A DNA stretch of 6,370 nucleotides from Planctomycetota bacterium (lineage in GTDB: Bacteria > Planctomycetota > Planctomycetia > Planctomycetales > Planctomycetaceae). Every line of letters starts with the position of its first letter. Within the stretch, counting starts at the first letter, position 1. The notes below the pieces were generated by a model. That model saw only the letters and a list, made by a program, of their open reading frames with translations. It was not told the origin of the DNA and searched no databases. The stretch lies in NCBI GenBank assembly GCA_026692825.1, contig JAPLOC010000548.1, positions 1 to 6,370 on the forward strand, given 5' to 3'. Both the position numbers and the translations under genes were made by a program. Shown here piece by piece: positions 1-6,022 of the stretch.

Positions 1-1086
1 ATGGGTGACGCGTTCTCCGACCGGATCGAGACCAGTCTGGCGGCGATTCGCGACGAGGCGGATGTCGCGTCCAAAATCGATGTCCCCGTCGAACGTCGGT
101 TCACTGGTTTCGACGCGTACAAACAGGTCATCGCCTGTTGCGACGTGGTACTGTTGTGTACCCCGCCCCAATTTCGACCACTCCATCTGAAGACGGCGGT
201 CGACGCGGGTCGGCACGTCTTCGCCGAGAAACCGGTGGCCGTCGATGCCCCCGGCGTCCGATCGGTCCTCGCGACGTGTGAAGAGGCGAAGCGCAAGGGG
301 CTGTCGGTCGTTTCTGGATTGTGTCTGCGGTACGACAACGGATTCCGAGAGACAATCCGCCGAATCCACGAGGGGGAAATCGGTGATGTCGTCTCCCTGG
401 AGGCGAATGACTATCGCGGGACGGTTTGGGTGAAGCCGCGCGAGTCGGACTGGACCGACATGGTCTGGCAGATGCGCAATTGGTACTACTTCACTTGGTT
501 GTCTGGAGATTTCAACGTCGAGCAGCACGTCCACTACCTCGACGTCTGCTCGTGGGTGATGGGGAATCAGTACCCGGTTCAGGCGGTCGGAATGGGGGGC
601 CGGCAGGTGCGGACCGAACCGCAGTTCGGCCAGATCTTCGACCACTTTTCGGTGGTTTACGAATTCGCCAACGGAGTGACGTTCTACAGCAACTGCCGCC
701 AGCAGTCGGAGTGCGCCCGCGACATGAGCGTGAAAATCGCGGGGGCGAACGGACGCGGATTGCTGACCGAAAAACAGCGTGGCCAGAAGTTAAAGTCGTC
801 GAAAGCCGAATGGGTCTTCAGCGGACCAGCCAACCTCATGTATCAGACGGAACACGACGAGCTGTTCGCCAGCATTCGCAACGGCACGCCGATCAACAAT
901 GGCGAGTACATGGCGAAAAGTACGCTGCTGGGGATCATGGGGCGGATGGCCGCTTACACGGGGCAGCGGATCACCTGGGAAATGGCGCTGAATTCCCAGG
1001 AAGATCTGACCCCGCCCGCATACGACTGGAACGTCGCGCTCGCCGTCCCCCCGGTGGCGCGACCGGGGGTCACGAAGTTTCGGTAG
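1..1086 (+). CDS. Gfo/Idh/MocA family oxidoreductase, C-terminal part (5' end outside window)
   Basis: Probable NAD(P)-dependent sugar or inositol-type dehydrogenase. The visible 361 residues begin inside the Rossmann domain: the GxGxxG nucleotide motif is absent, so the ATG at base 1 is most likely an internal Met and the gene starts before the window. Seen in order: a CDVVLLCTPP strand (about 47-56), the family EKPVAVD motif (E76-K77-P78, with the Lys expected to be catalytic), then the C-terminal alpha/beta domain with NVEQHVHYLD (172-181). The His there corresponds to the family's catalytic His, and the usual Asp four residues earlier is Glu174. The tail has INNGEYMAKSTLLGIMGRMA, ITWE and a PPVARPGVTKFR end, which I associate from memory with planctomycete members, often Tat-exported. 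Any signal peptide would lie outside the window. The TAG stop is at 1084-1086. The substrate cannot be told from sequence; family assignment is secure. Confidence 0.93.
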   Translation: MGDAFSDRIETSLAAIRDEADVASKIDVPVERRFTGFDAYKQVIACCDVVLLCTPPQFRPLHLKTAVDAGRHVFAEKPVAVDAPGVRSVLATCEEAKRKGLSVVSGLCLRYDNGFRETIRRIHEGEIGDVVSLEANDYRGTVWVKPRESDWTDMVWQMRNWYYFTWLSGDFNVEQHVHYLDVCSWVMGNQYPVQAVGMGGRQVRTEPQFGQIFDHFSVVYEFANGVTFYSNCRQQSECARDMSVKIAGANGRGLLTEKQRGQKLKSSKAEWVFSGPANLMYQTEHDELFASIRNGTPINNGEYMAKSTLLGIMGRMAAYTGQRITWEMALNSQEDLTPPAYDWNVALAVPPVARPGVTKFR

Positions 1087-1295
1087 TGCTATACCCCGCG
1101 CGGCCGGTGAATTATCAAGATGCGGATCCATCGACGCAGGCCGACAACACTGGCGCGGTTGCCCTCCACAAGATTCTCTACTTCGGCGCGAGTACCATTT
1201 GCCGGTCGGAGCGAGTGCGACCAACCGCATTCCGTTGTCTGGAACACGACGTGTTGATGGAGCTGGTTTCTTGTCACCCAGGCTCGGGTTGATCG
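1087..1295. other. Convergent intergenic gap
   Basis: This 209-base stretch lies between the oxidoreductase stop and the stop of the minus-strand VTT gene. I see no credible coding frame. A small inverted repeat (AACAC-gac-GTGTT, from 1243) and a 6-bp one (TGATCG at 1290-1295 with CGATCA at 1304-1309) overlapping the VTT stop codon are present. Neither has a T-tract, so I do not call a terminator. Confidence 0.6.
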
Positions 1296-1913
1296 TCAGG
1301 TATCGATCATGTTTCTGCGGGTGATGTCGGCGGTAAACACATAGAACGCGCAGACAATCAGTTCACCCAGACAGACCGCCGCCAGAAAACGCCAGTACGG
1401 CATGCGAAGCGACCCCGCGACATAGCAGGCGAGGTCGGTGGGGGCGAGTGGAAAGCCCGCCCACCCGACCAGCCCCCAAAAACCCCAGCGGCTCCGCAAT
1501 ACGCACTCCAGTCGCGCGAATTGAGCGGCGTGCCGTTTTTGAAAGTAGGTATCGAGCCCCAGACTCTCGGCGAAGAAGTAGATGAGGCTCGCGGAAATCG
1601 CAATTCCCAGCAGACTGGTCCCCAGCACGACGAGAGGCCGATCCGGAAACAACGCACAGCCGGCGAGTACAAACGGAGTACTGGGAATCAACACGAACGC
1701 CCGAGAGATCGAAGCGATCAGGTAGATCAGCAGCATCAGATTTCCAAACTCTCGGAAATCGCTGGCAAGTTGTTCTGGAGTGAACTGGTCGGATTTCAAC
1801 ACGTAGCATCCCAGCCCAATCGCAATGCCCACCAGCCAACATCCAGTCACGATTCGTCTCCACCGCGCCAAGTACGGCGGAGTCGCGGGGGGGAGTTTCA
1901 GGGGGGCGCTCAT
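1296..1913 (-). CDS. VTT-domain (TVP38/TMEM64, DedA-like) inner-membrane protein
   Basis: A 205-residue integral membrane protein of the VTT/SNARE-associated (TVP38/TMEM64, DedA-like) type; the length fits the family. Visible hydrophobic segments lie at about 22-39, 58-77, 80-115 (probably re-entrant plus helix), 143-168 and 173-194. The family pattern of two proline-rich re-entrant stretches is present: RAFVLIPSTPFVLAGCALFP (71-90) and GFPLAPTDLACYVAGSLRM (153-171), with conserved Arg, Pro, Asp and Gly positions. Characterised relatives act in lipid scramblase or flippase roles and membrane homeostasis; the substrate here is unknown. It is the third gene of a minus-strand run, 58 bases after ptb. 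The ATG at 1913-1911 has no clear Shine-Dalgarno, and no earlier ATG, GTG or TTG is available. Codons 3-10 include runs of six and seven C (coding strand). Family call good, function open. Confidence 0.82.
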   Translation of the reverse strand: MSAPLKLPPATPPYLARWRRIVTGCWLVGIAIGLGCYVLKSDQFTPEQLASDFREFGNLMLLIYLIASISRAFVLIPSTPFVLAGCALFPDRPLVVLGTSLLGIAISASLIYFFAESLGLDTYFQKRHAAQFARLECVLRSRWGFWGLVGWAGFPLAPTDLACYVAGSLRMPYWRFLAAVCLGELIVCAFYVFTADITRRNMIDT

Positions 1914-1971
1914 CGTGGGGGATTTGTCGAAATTCAGTGGCGGGCGTCGGCCCGGAAGGCGAAGTGAATCC

Positions 1972-2895
1972 TCAGTTAGCGGTCGGATTCGCAGCCTGAA
2001 CCGTCAACGCCAGGGCCAGCGAGTTCAACCGCGTTTCGACGGTATCGGCCCGAGACATGAAGACCACCGGGCATCCCGCACCCGCCAGGATTCCCCCGAA
2101 TCGGCACTGCGCGGTGTACATGATTCCCTTCACGGTCAAATTCGCCGACAGCAGATTGGGAAACACCATCGCGTCGGCCGCGCCGACCACTTCTCCCGCA
2201 ACTCCTTTTTTCTCCCCGGCATCACTCGCGTACGCCAGGTCGAATGACAACGGTCCCCGCACCTGTGCCTGTCCCAATTCGCCAGCCGAAGCGCGTCGGC
2301 ACAACTCGACGATTTCGACCGTCTCTGGCATGTTCGGGTTCATTTTTTCCGTCGCCGCCACAAGCGCCACGCGGGGATCAGTCACCCCCAATCCTCGTGC
2401 TACGTGAATTGTGTTCGCGATGATGTTTGCTTTCTGCTCGAGCGTGGGCTGGATGGTCACCCCCGTATCCGACAACAGAAACCGCCGGCGCTGGTCGACA
2501 ATCTCCATCAACACCACCTGGCAAATGGTCCCCGCGCGTCGCAGTCCGAATCTCGGATCGAGGAGCGCCCGCACCAGCGCCGGTGTATCGATTTGTCCCT
2601 TCATCAGCAACTGCGCCCTGCCTGTCGCGACTCCGTTCACCGCAGCCTCCGCGGCGTTTTCACCTTCCAGGAATTCGAAACCCGACAGGTCCACTTCCGC
2701 TCGGCGTGCTGTCTCCGCAATCGCAGTCCGATCCCCCGATACCAACGGACGGATCCACCCCTGTTCCCGAGCGAGCGCCAATGCCGTCAGAACCGTCGAG
2801 TCGGCTCCCCCCGCGACCGCCACACCGATCTGGGGCTTCGCTTTCGAGACGCTGGTTCGCAACGTGTCGAATCCCGGGAGTTCAATGCGATTCAT
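1972..2895 (-). CDS. ptb: Phosphate butyryl/acetyltransferase, Ptb type
   Basis: Predicted to catalyse acyl-CoA + phosphate to acyl phosphate + CoA in the cytoplasm (PTA_PTB fold). The 307-residue length matches single-domain Ptb rather than the long multidomain Pta. Motifs seen: MKGQIDT (98-104), LLSDTGVTIQPTLEQKANI (140-158), TEKMNPNMPET (182-192), GPLSFDLAYA (214-223), ADAMVFPNLLSANLTVKG (240-257) and the CoA/phosphate-site SRADT segment (281-285). These align in order with my memory of Bacillus Ptb. The frame is open to 3006, but those 37 extra codons lie inside the upstream crotonase gene. I chose the ATG at 2895-2893 because AGGGGAAG sits 6 bases before it. It begins 16 bases after the crotonase stop, so the two are probably co-transcribed and translationally close. 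No butyrate or acetate kinase lies next to it in the window. Whether it prefers acetyl, butyryl or branched substrates cannot be decided; a phosphate acetyltransferase role is the main alternative. Confidence 0.88.
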   Translation of the reverse strand: MNRIELPGFDTLRTSVSKAKPQIGVAVAGGADSTVLTALALAREQGWIRPLVSGDRTAIAETARRAEVDLSGFEFLEGENAAEAAVNGVATGRAQLLMKGQIDTPALVRALLDPRFGLRRAGTICQVVLMEIVDQRRRFLLSDTGVTIQPTLEQKANIIANTIHVARGLGVTDPRVALVAATEKMNPNMPETVEIVELCRRASAGELGQAQVRGPLSFDLAYASDAGEKKGVAGEVVGAADAMVFPNLLSANLTVKGIMYTAQCRFGGILAGAGCPVVFMSRADTVETRLNSLALALTVQAANPTAN

Positions 2896-2901
2896 CGAGT
2901 G

Positions 2902-2909
2902 CTTCCCCT
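2902..2909 (-). promoter_or_regulatory. Ribosome binding site of ptb
   Basis: AGGGGAAG on the minus strand lies 6 bases upstream of the ATG at 2895, inside the 16-base gap after the crotonase stop. It decides the ptb start against the longer in-frame extension. Confidence 0.7.
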
Positions 2910-2911
2910 GT

Positions 2912-3697
2912 TCAACTTTCGTGCCAACGTGGGGCACGCTTCTCCAGGAACGCCACGATTCCCTCCTGCGCGTCAGGATGCCGTACGTTGCCGGTGATGA
3001 TCTCAACCGCTTCGCCGTACGCGGTCGCCTCGTCGAGCGGCAGTTGCCGGTAGAACGCCTTTTTTCCCAGGGCGATCACATGCGGACTGGAACGGGCGAT
3101 CGCCTGGGCGTACGCATCGACGGCGGTGTCCAACTCGTCGACAGGGACGACCCGATTTACCAAACCGGCCGCCAATGCCCGCTCTGCCGACAACGGCTCC
3201 GCCGTCAACAGCATTTCCATCGCCAGTTTGGCGGGTATCGCCCGCACCAGTGGCACCATCGGGGTTGTGCAGAAAAGTCCGATCTTCACCCCCGGGGCGG
3301 CGAACTGCGCCGTGTCCGCCGCGACTACCAGATCGCACGTCGCGACGAGCTGGCAACCGGCGGCGGTGGCCAAGCCCGGGCCGCGGGCGATCACCGGCTG
3401 AGGGAGTTTGCGGATTCGCAGCATCATCTCGGCGCAGTCCGCAAAGAGACCGTGATACTCGGCCTCCTCCCGTCCCACCATTTCCGAGAGGTCGTGCCCG
3501 GAACAAAACACTTTGCCCGCAGAGGCGAGAACGACAACGCGAGCCGTTCGATTCCCGGCGATCGCGTCGAGCGCGGCGCAGAGAGATTGAATCAGTCCGC
3601 GTCCGAGCGCATTGCGCCGTTCGGGGCGATTCAAAGTCAACCGAACGACCGGTCCGGTTTGCTCCAGCAGGAGAGGGGACGGGTTTGACGTATCCAT
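2912..3697 (-). CDS. Crotonase-superfamily protein, ECHDC3-like, lacking both classical catalytic Glu
   Basis: A 261-residue crotonase-fold protein, normal length for the superfamily. Seen: the N-terminal LTLNRPERRNAL strand (20-31), the first oxyanion-hole segment FCSGHDLSEM (64-73), the second segment GLATAAGCQLVATCDLVVA (108-126), the FAAPGVKIGLFCTTP stretch (132-146) and a C-terminal QEGIVAFLEKRAPRW (244-258). By alignment from memory with rat mitochondrial enoyl-CoA hydratase, Glu144 is Gln116 here and Glu164 is Gly136. Both changes, and the whole GLATAAGCQL and GLFCTTP pattern, match mitochondrial ECHDC3. CoA-ester binding is likely, but ordinary hydratase chemistry is doubtful. It would usually be auto-annotated enoyl-CoA hydratase/isomerase. 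It is the first gene of the minus-strand run and precedes ptb by 16 bases, suggesting a shared acyl-CoA substrate pool. The ATG at 3697-3695 has no strong Shine-Dalgarno; residues 105-108 (RGPG) are unusual where relatives have a VxG-type turn. Confidence 0.9.
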   Translation of the reverse strand: MDTSNPSPLLLEQTGPVVRLTLNRPERRNALGRGLIQSLCAALDAIAGNRTARVVVLASAGKVFCSGHDLSEMVGREEAEYHGLFADCAEMMLRIRKLPQPVIARGPGLATAAGCQLVATCDLVVAADTAQFAAPGVKIGLFCTTPMVPLVRAIPAKLAMEMLLTAEPLSAERALAAGLVNRVVPVDELDTAVDAYAQAIARSSPHVIALGKKAFYRQLPLDEATAYGEAVEIITGNVRHPDAQEGIVAFLEKRAPRWHES

Positions 3698-3883
3698 GGA
3701 GTCTTACAGAGGGTTGATTCCGGAATGAGCCGTCTCAGTCTGGTTGCACTCGCACGAAAACGCAATTGACCCTTGTTCCGATTGGCATCGAATCATGGCG
3801 TCCCGTCGATCCGCGCGGTAGCATCAGCCTTCGTCGATGGCTGGAAATAATGGCTTTGCCCATTGGATTTCCATCCAGACGCT

Positions 3884-3914
3884 GCCGGCGGAACGCCCGG
3901 AGTGGGCGGCCGGC
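3884..3914 (+). other. GC-rich stem-loop in presumed 5' leader of the DUF3500-like gene
   Basis: GCCGGC (3884-3889) pairs with GCCGGC (3909-3914), and inside it CGCCC (3894-3898) pairs with GGGCG (3904-3908) around a GGAGT loop. A GGAA bulge lies on the left side. It ends 22 bases before the ribosome binding site and 35 bases before the ATG. A leader role in translation or mRNA stability is possible but not shown; chance pairing in GC-rich DNA is a real alternative. Confidence 0.3.
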
Positions 3915-3936
3915 CTGTTTCCATTGCTCTCGCGCC

Positions 3937-3941
3937 GAGGA
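3937..3941 (+). promoter_or_regulatory. Ribosome binding site of the DUF3500-like gene
   Basis: GAGGA lies 8 bases before the ATG at 3950. It supports this start over the in-frame ATG at 3863, whose 29 extra codons would place non-signal-like residues ahead of the Tat signal. Confidence 0.6.
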
Positions 3942-3949
3942 TTCTCCGC

Positions 3950-4954
3950 ATGTCGAAACACGCTGCACCGCTTCCCTCTGTCACCGATCCTTGCGACCTT
4001 CACGCCCCACAGGACCGCCGCTCGTTCTTGCGGGCGGTTGGCGGCGCGGCTCTCGCGGGAGTTGTCGCCTCCCCACTGCTGGGACCATTGTTGGCGACCG
4101 CCGCCCCCACAAACGATTCCCCCGCTGAGAAAGCGGTTCTCCGGTTCTACCAAACGCTCACGGCTCCCCAGAAAGAGGCGATTGTTCTGCCGTTTGAGCA
4201 TGAACTGCGGAAGAAGATCAGCGCCAACTGGCACGTGACGAAGCCCCGGATTGGCGAGGACTTCTACACCGATGAACAGCGCAAGATCATTGACGAAATC
4301 GTGCGCAACGTCACCAGTCCCGACGGGTACGAACGGATTAAGAAGCAGACCGAATTCGACGATGGCGGTCTCGACGGATACAGCGTCGCGGTCTTCGGCA
4401 CTCCTGGCTCGGGGAAGTTCGAATGGGAACTGACCGGCCGGCATCTGACTTTGCGGGCCGATGGAAACTCAGTCGACAAGGCGGCGTTTGGCGGCCCCAT
4501 CATCTACGGCCATGGTGAAGAGAACCCCAAACAGAATCTGTTCCTTGAACAGACTCACCGCGTGAATCAGGTCTTCCGCGCCCTCGATCCCAAGCAGGCC
4601 GAGCGGGCGTTGGTCGCGAAAGCGCCGCCCGAAGCGGCGGTCGAGCTGCAAGGGGGGGCGGGAAAGTTTCCGGGTGTTCCAGTCGGCGATTTGAGTGCCG
4701 ACCAAAAGGGTCTGGTCGAGAAGACGCTCAAACACCTGCTCTCGCCCTACCGTGCCGACGATGTGGACGAAGTCTTCGCTCTACTGAAAGCGAACGGCGG
4801 ACTCGACAAACTGCATCTCGCCTTCTACCAGGAAGGGGATCTGCTGGAAGACAAGGAATGGGACATCTGGCGCGTCGAAGGACCCGGATTCGTCTGGCAC
4901 TTCCGCGGTGCCCCGCACGTTCACGCGTACATCAACATTGGCGCCATGGCGTGA
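3950..4954 (+). CDS. Tat-exported DUF3500-like protein
   Basis: A 334-residue protein of unknown function. The N-terminus has a twin-arginine signal: QDRRSFLRAV (21-30) followed by a hydrophobic Ala/Leu/Gly stretch (31-48) and a likely signal peptidase site near A51-A52 (ATAAP). Folded-state export to the periplasm is therefore expected. The mature part resembles the DUF3500 family in the order of its features: an opening LTAPQKEAIVLPF helix (70-82), NWHVTKPR (93-100), a helix starting at TDEQRKIID, a YSVAVFGTP strand (144-152), then FEWELTGRHLTLRADG (157-172), a central helical LDPKQAERALV segment (212-222), a DLSADQKGLVEKTL helix (247-260) and a closing WRVEGPGFVWHFRG...HVHAYIN section (307-329). 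His95, His165, His188, His323 and His325 could form a metal or active site, but this is inference. The start is set by GAGGA 8 bases upstream and by the Tat motif. The gene stands alone on the plus strand, divergent from the crotonase unit. I cannot assign a reaction. Confidence 0.8.
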   Translation: MSKHAAPLPSVTDPCDLHAPQDRRSFLRAVGGAALAGVVASPLLGPLLATAAPTNDSPAEKAVLRFYQTLTAPQKEAIVLPFEHELRKKISANWHVTKPRIGEDFYTDEQRKIIDEIVRNVTSPDGYERIKKQTEFDDGGLDGYSVAVFGTPGSGKFEWELTGRHLTLRADGNSVDKAAFGGPIIYGHGEENPKQNLFLEQTHRVNQVFRALDPKQAERALVAKAPPEAAVELQGGAGKFPGVPVGDLSADQKGLVEKTLKHLLSPYRADDVDEVFALLKANGGLDKLHLAFYQEGDLLEDKEWDIWRVEGPGFVWHFRGAPHVHAYINIGAMA

Positions 4955-5299
4955 TCGCCGGATGGCAATTTCCCGGCTGCGGTTGAATTTCTGTCAATAG
5001 CATGGAAACTCGTCCAACAGTTGTAGCGGTTATTTACCGCCAACTGTTGGACGCAAATCCGAACTGCGTCTGACTTGAGAATTGACTCTTCAGGGGCCGA
5101 TACGTCGTACGCATGCCATCCGTATTCTGGCTGTCGGTAGAAGTGAGCCGATTCGACGGGAACATCCGCAACGGGCCGTTCGCGTAGTGAAACCGTTGGG
5201 CGAACCTGTGTCCAGGACCGCCTCACCGTTCAGGAGGCAGACATTCCGCCGTGTGCGGTTTACGCGCGCCCCCCCGGACGTTACCGAAACTGTCGAACG
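4955..5299. other. 345-base gene-free stretch containing a long hairpin
   Basis: This region separates the convergent ends of the DUF3500-like and DUF6580 genes. Its left third carries the 43-base hairpin listed separately. For 5054-5299 I checked the open frames on both strands: they are short, show no recognisable motif and overlap confident genes or the hairpin. A seven-C run lies at 5269-5275. I see no RNA gene that I can name. Confidence 0.6.
5011..5053. repeat. Long perfect-armed inverted repeat (hairpin)
   Basis: The outer arms CGTCCAACAGTTG (5011-5023) and CAACTGTTGGACG (5041-5053) are exact reverse complements over 13 bp. Inside them GCGGT (5026-5030) pairs with ACCGC (5036-5040) around a TATTT loop, leaving only a two-base TA bulge on the left. 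The total is 18 bp in 43 bases, far beyond other palindromes in the window. It starts 57 bases after the DUF3500-like stop, in the convergent gap, so it could end transcription from either side, but no T-tract follows on either strand. Other options are a dispersed repeat or REP-like element (a GTAG lies at the bulge), or a structured RNA. Confidence 0.85.
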
Positions 5300-5899
5300 T
5301 CAGACCGAATTCGACGGCGAGACTGACGGAACGGTCTTTTCGACGTAGGCGAGTACGCCAAACAGCAGCGAACCCCACACGCCCATTCCCACCAGCCCGC
5401 GACCAAGAAAGGCAAGCCCTGCGGTGTAACAGGCCACAAGGCCGACGGCGGTGTGCGGGTACCAGTTTGTCATCGCCCAAACGCCAAAATTGGTGAGGAC
5501 AAAGAACGCGAGTTCCGCGACAAGCGCTGTCACCGCAATCCGCCAGACTGGGGCTTTTTCGGGAATCGTCGCGCCGAGCGCCGCTGTCACCAGAAAGCCG
5601 AGCATCACGACCCCCTGATCACGGAACATCGAGTAGAACTCCAGATCCGACATGATCTGGCCAATCAGCAGATTTGTCGCAAACCAAGCCGCCGCCGGGA
5701 TTCCCACGCCGATCCACCGATTGGAATGCCGCGCGCCACCAAACAGACACATCGCGCCAATCGGCGCGACCGAGAGCAGGCTCATCGAAAAGTCGTTGAC
5801 GCTGAGCAATCCGAAGCGCGCGAAGACGTAGGGAAGAACACGGACGGCGATCGCCAGTGCCGTCATTCCCAGTATGATCCCGGTGCGGTGTGAACGCAT
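5300..5899 (-). CDS. DUF6580 family multi-pass membrane protein
   Basis: A 199-residue hydrophobic protein with about five membrane segments (about 7-25, 40-55, 65-82, 97-112, 121-143 and 151-185, the last probably two). Features I associate with DUF6580: an early RVLPY (20-24), the AFFVLTNFGVWAMTNWYPHT stretch (131-150) followed by GLVACYTAGLAFL (153-165), and a closing LLFGVLAY (178-185). The fold resembles small ECF-transporter S-component-like proteins, so uptake of a small molecule is conceivable, but no ligand is known to me and no energising ATPase is nearby. The start ATG at 5899-5897 has a strong GAGGAG 5 bases upstream. It follows the 7TM-HD gene on the same strand after 123 bases, with a terminator-like hairpin between, so it is probably transcribed separately. 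Confidence 0.8.
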   Translation of the reverse strand: MRSHRTGIILGMTALAIAVRVLPYVFARFGLLSVNDFSMSLLSVAPIGAMCLFGGARHSNRWIGVGIPAAAWFATNLLIGQIMSDLEFYSMFRDQGVVMLGFLVTAALGATIPEKAPVWRIAVTALVAELAFFVLTNFGVWAMTNWYPHTAVGLVACYTAGLAFLGRGLVGMGVWGSLLFGVLAYVEKTVPSVSPSNSV

Positions 5900-5904
5900 G
5901 TAAG

Positions 5905-5910
5905 CTCCTC
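5905..5910 (-). promoter_or_regulatory. Ribosome binding site of the DUF6580 gene
   Basis: GAGGAG on the minus strand lies 5 bases before the ATG at 5899. It is one of the two best Shine-Dalgarno matches in the window and fixes the start. Confidence 0.7.
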
Positions 5911-5998
5911 GATCCCTTGGCTCGGCGGAAATTTGCCGATGGTTGTGTCGTATCAGAATTGAGCGAAAAATCCAACTGACTGACGACGGCGATGTACA

Positions 5999-6017
5999 AA
6001 CGCCGGCGGACGGCGTT
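5999..6017 (-). terminator. Terminator-like hairpin after the 7TM-HD gene
   Basis: Read on the minus strand, AACGCCG pairs with CGGCGTT around a 5-base TCCGC loop, beginning 5 bases after the TAG stop at 6025-6023. One further T follows the T-ending arm, giving a short TTT. The position and GC-rich stem fit an intrinsic terminator, but the T-tract is weak. Confidence 0.5.
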
Positions 6018-6022
6018 GATCC

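Larger units (their letters stand above)
3698..3949. promoter_or_regulatory. Divergent intergenic region with presumed promoters for both flanking genes
   Basis: This 252-base stretch separates the divergently read crotonase-ptb-VTT unit and the DUF3500-like gene, so both promoters should be here. The only hexamer I can point to is TTGACC at 3766-3771 (+), with AATCAT at 3791-3796. The 19-base spacing is poor, so I do not assign a promoter. A GC-rich hairpin sits near the right end. No coding frame is convincing. Confidence 0.45.

Noticed and set aside
426..1292. A 288-codon plus-strand frame overlapping the oxidoreductase
   Set aside because: It is out of frame with a confident Gfo/Idh/MocA gene and has an Arg-rich, motif-free translation.
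1290..1309. Six-bp inverted repeat overlapping the VTT stop as a terminator
   Set aside because: The stem is short and AT-rich, spans the stop codon and lacks a T-tract.
2896..3006. N-terminal extension of ptb to 344 codons
   Set aside because: The extra 37 codons lie within the crotonase gene and do not resemble Ptb; the ATG at 2895 has a strong Shine-Dalgarno.
2411..3688. A 425-codon open frame on the plus strand, longer than the genes opposite it
   Set aside because: It lies antisense to both ptb and the crotonase gene, is Arg-rich without recognisable motifs, and is explained by GC-rich codon structure of the real genes.
3766..3796. TTGACC...AATCAT as a promoter for the DUF3500-like gene
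   Set aside because: The spacing of 19 bases and partial -10 match are too weak to call.
3824..4444. A 206-codon minus-strand frame opposite the DUF3500-like gene
   Set aside because: It is antisense to a gene with a Tat signal, a Shine-Dalgarno and family-like architecture; its translation shows no domain.
4992..4997. Consensus-like TTGACA on the minus strand
   Set aside because: No -10 element is found at 16-18 bases, and it would drive transcription antisense into the DUF3500-like gene.
4921..5226. A 101-codon minus-strand frame in the gene-free stretch
   Set aside because: It begins at GTG without a clear ribosome binding site, runs through the perfect hairpin and into the end of the DUF3500-like gene, and resembles no family I know.
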